Source: Terriglobia bacterium (GTDB lineage Bacteria > Acidobacteriota > Terriglobia > Bryobacterales > Bryobacteraceae). From it: a DNA stretch of 64,000 nucleotides. The notes beneath the pieces are model-generated. The model searched no databases. It was not told the origin of the DNA and saw only the letters and a program-made list of their open reading frames with translations. Shown here in pieces: positions 61,815 to 64,000 of this stretch. The first letter of the stretch is position 1. Every line of letters starts with the position of its first letter. The position numbers were made by a program, and so were the translations under genes. The stretch spans positions 26,873-90,872 of the forward strand of contig JAIQFN010000021.1 in assembly GCA_020073265.1 (NCBI GenBank). Direction: 5' to 3'.

Positions 61815-63796
61815 ATGTTCGAGATCACCGCTGACGACATAGCGCTCCTGAACGACGAGAACCTTCGGGTTGTTGTTGCGCGCCTGTGTGAAGCGGAGCT
61901 ACGGGGCGCGGATATAGTGCGTCGTATGTCACCTGGGGTGGGAATCAGAATGCGGTTGATGGCGGAATCGATGTCCGCGTCGCCTTGCCGCCGGGCTCGG
62001 TGACTGATGGCTTTGTATCCCGCCCAGCGACCGGTTTTCAGGTAAAGCAGCAGGACATGCCTGCAGGCGAGATCATCGATGAGATGCGGCCGATGAATGT
62101 CATCAGGCCTTCCATTCAGAACTTGGCGGATCAATCAGGTGCGTACATTATCGTTAGCTCACAAGGCTCGACGGCCGACACGGCTTTGACGAGCCGACGC
62201 GACGCGATGAGAAGCGCGACGGCAGGCGTTCGCAATGCGGACGCGCTCCTGCTTGACTTCTATGACCGCACTCGGGTCGCGACATGGGTGCGCAGTCACG
62301 AGGGCTTGATTCCTTGGGTCAGAACACTCGTCGGGCTGTCGATCCCGGGCTGGCAGTCGTACGGTTCCTGGGCGTATGCTCCCGATGCAGTAACGGCGGA
62401 ATACTTGCTCGATGAAAAGCTCCGCATTCATCCCGTCAAACGTGAGACGGACCAAGGACTCTCAACGCTGCAAGGCATTCAACAGATACGCGACGAACTG
62501 CGCAAAGACCGACATGTCGTACGGCTCGTGGGCTTATCCGGTGTTGGGAAGACCCGACTCGTGCAAGCGCTCTTTGATGACCGAGTTGGCAAGCAAAGCC
62601 TCGACCCGTCTCTTGCCCTCTATACGAATATGGCCGACGGACCCGATCCGCAGCCTATCGGCTTGGCGTCAAATCTTGTGGCCGCCAGGACACGAGCGAT
62701 TCTCGTTATTGACAATTGCCCTCCGGACTTGCACCACCGGCTCTCGGAGGTATGTCGCCAGCCGGAGAGCGAAGTGAGTGTGATTACAGTGGAATATGAC
62801 ATCCGGGAGGATGAGCCGGAGGCAACGGAAGTATTTACGCTGGAATCGTCGTCCCAAGAGCTTATCGAAAAGCTTGTCCGGCGATGGTTCCCAGACATCT
62901 CGCAGATCGACGCTCGTACTATCGCCGAGTTTTCTGGGGGTAATGCACGAATTGCGATCGCGCTTGCCGCGACGGTAGAACGGAACGAGACGGTTGCAGG
63001 CCTGACGGACGAGCAGTTGTTTCAGCGGCTCTTCCTGCAGCGACATACCCACGACGAGTCGCTCTACCTCGCTGCTCAAGTATGCTCACTCGTGTACTCC
63101 TTCGAAGGAGAGGATATCTCGGACACTGATGAGGCGGAACTCGTCCGCCTCGGCAGGCTTATAGGTAAGACGCCGCAAGATCTCTACCGTAGCGTCGCGG
63201 AACTCAAACGTCGTGATCTCGTGCAGCAACGCAGCGTTTGGCGAGCCGTCTTGCCCCATGCAATAGCAAATCGTCTTGCTGCCACTGCCCTGCAGAATGT
63301 CCCATACGTTGAGATTGAAAAGTTACTCATGACATCTAAGCGGCTGATCAAGTCTTTCTCCCGGAGACTTGGTTATCTCCATGCCAGCAAGGAAGCCGTA
63401 GGGATTGTCAAGAAGTGGCTCGGAAGTGGTGGCTGGCTTGAGAACGTGACACGTCTAGATGATCTTGGCCGCGCGATTTTCGAAAATGTCGCGCCCGTGG
63501 CACCCGAGGACGTCCTTGCTGCTCTTGAACGACCGCTTCTCGGCCCGGAGGACGAAGAAGCGGCAAAGAGATGTAAAGACTATTGCGATTTGCTTCGATC
63601 CATAGCGTACGATGCGGCGCTCTTCGAACGCTGTGTTGCGTTGCTGGTGAAGATCCTAACGACTCAAGACGTCGAGTCGAACACGCACCGCACACAACTC
63701 TTTGTCTCTCTCTTCCATCTCATCTTGTCCGGAACGCATGCCACCATCGAGCAACGAGTGACGATCATCAAGTCACTCCTTGCGGTGGCCCCCTGA
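61815..63796 (+). CDS. STAND-type NTPase with nuclease-like N-terminus; frameshifted, C-terminus probably truncated
   Basis: Two frames make one protein. Frame 1 (from ATG 61815) gives MFEITADDIALLNDENLRVV, VARLCEAEL; the frame continuing from 61904 gives GYSASYVTWGGNQNAVDGGI, DVRVALPPG, then a 603-codon open frame from 61985. One base appears missing in the G/C run at 61902-61910. The N-terminus has a PD-(D/E)XK-like D-x(n)-QxK (GGIDVRV ... GFQVKQQ). The NTPase has Walker A VRLVGLSGVGKTRLV and Walker B ILVIDN, then helical repeats. It ends abruptly at LLAVAP. Layout resembles Avs-type antiviral STAND proteins lacking the sensor C-terminus. Lower GC than the core genes. Confidence 0.7.
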
Positions 63797-64000
63797 GCTG
63801 GGACAAATAGTTAAGACACAGTTCGCCGTTCGATGAAAACTGCTCGACCGGCAAGACGACATTACAGCATACTGGTGCCCGGCTGGTGAAGCGGAAGCGG
63901 GCACTGCTGGAGAGCAACTCGCCGAGGAATAGCCGGCTGGAAACTCATCGAGACGATGGGTGGGGGCGGCAGCCGTAGTCGCCCCCAAGCTTTGCCAGCA
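63797..64000. other. Sequence after the STAND stop, unassigned
   Basis: 204 bp without a supportable ORF. The stretch beginning GAGCTGGGACAAATAGTTAA directly after the stop region looks unlike the STAND gene and may be the end of an inserted element, but no inverted repeat or transposase is visible before the window ends. Confidence 0.3.

Noticed and set aside
63773..63988. 71-codon minus-strand ORF at the right end
   Set aside because: Low complexity, no motif, overlaps the STAND 3' end; not enough to call a transposase or gene.

Overview
The window is GC-rich bacterial DNA, almost wall-to-wall with genes. It most likely comes from an acidobacterium of the Solibacter/Bryobacter type. The evidence is family content: an Oar-like TonB receptor with a carboxypeptidase-regulatory-like N-terminus, acidobacterial duplicated orphan permeases (ADOP; one intact at 46.3 kb, one relic at 40.8 kb), an SBBP-repeat protein, and a secreted protein (56.3 kb) ending in the C-terminal domain first described from Solibacter (TIGR03437). 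I saw no rRNA, tRNA, CRISPR array or complete insertion sequence.

Layout. 0-4.6 kb: overlapping operon of a PaaK-like adenylate-forming enzyme, a periplasmic solute-binding lipoprotein and an Oar-type TonB receptor that runs off the left edge. 4.6-11 kb: MoxR/DUF58/BatA-type/double-VWA operon. 11-19 kb: cupin, GAF-ANTAR regulator, M24 peptidase, Wzt-like ABC ATPase, acyl-CoA synthetase and glycerol kinase. 19-30 kb: two TPR proteins, a bifunctional PBP, an SBBP/BNR propeller protein, APS kinase with a sulfotransferase, and an M48 protease. 29.7-32 kb: IlvE and NagA. 32-37.4 kb: TonB receptor, ABC_sub_bind protein and hybrid histidine kinase operon. 37.4-41 kb: Hpt, a cytidylate-kinase-like/nuclease-like fusion, small secreted proteins and an ADOP relic. 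41.5-55.5 kb: MltD-like transglycosylase, histone-H1-like protein, tandem SIMPL proteins, ABC ATPase, intact ADOP, rhodanese, homoserine dehydrogenase, DUF4139, YjbQ, an outer-membrane barrel with a response regulator, and MazEF. 55.6-64 kb: RecO, then an accessory zone with VapBC, two recO fragments, a HEPN two-gene module and a STAND NTPase with a nuclease-like N-terminus.

Three patterns cut across the genes. (1) Ten lead genes have a -10-like hexamer ending exactly 6 nt before the start codon, usually without a Shine-Dalgarno sequence, which suggests common leaderless transcription. (2) A ~46-bp intergenic element made of two adjacent hairpins occurs five times, two of them degenerate. (3) recO is followed by a middle fragment and a 5' fragment of itself, and these bracket a HEPN gene pair and precede a frameshifted, probably C-terminally truncated STAND gene. 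That zone looks like a small defence or toxin-antitoxin hotspot and is the best place here to look for an undescribed system.

Function and domain statements come from reading motifs by eye. No database search was possible.
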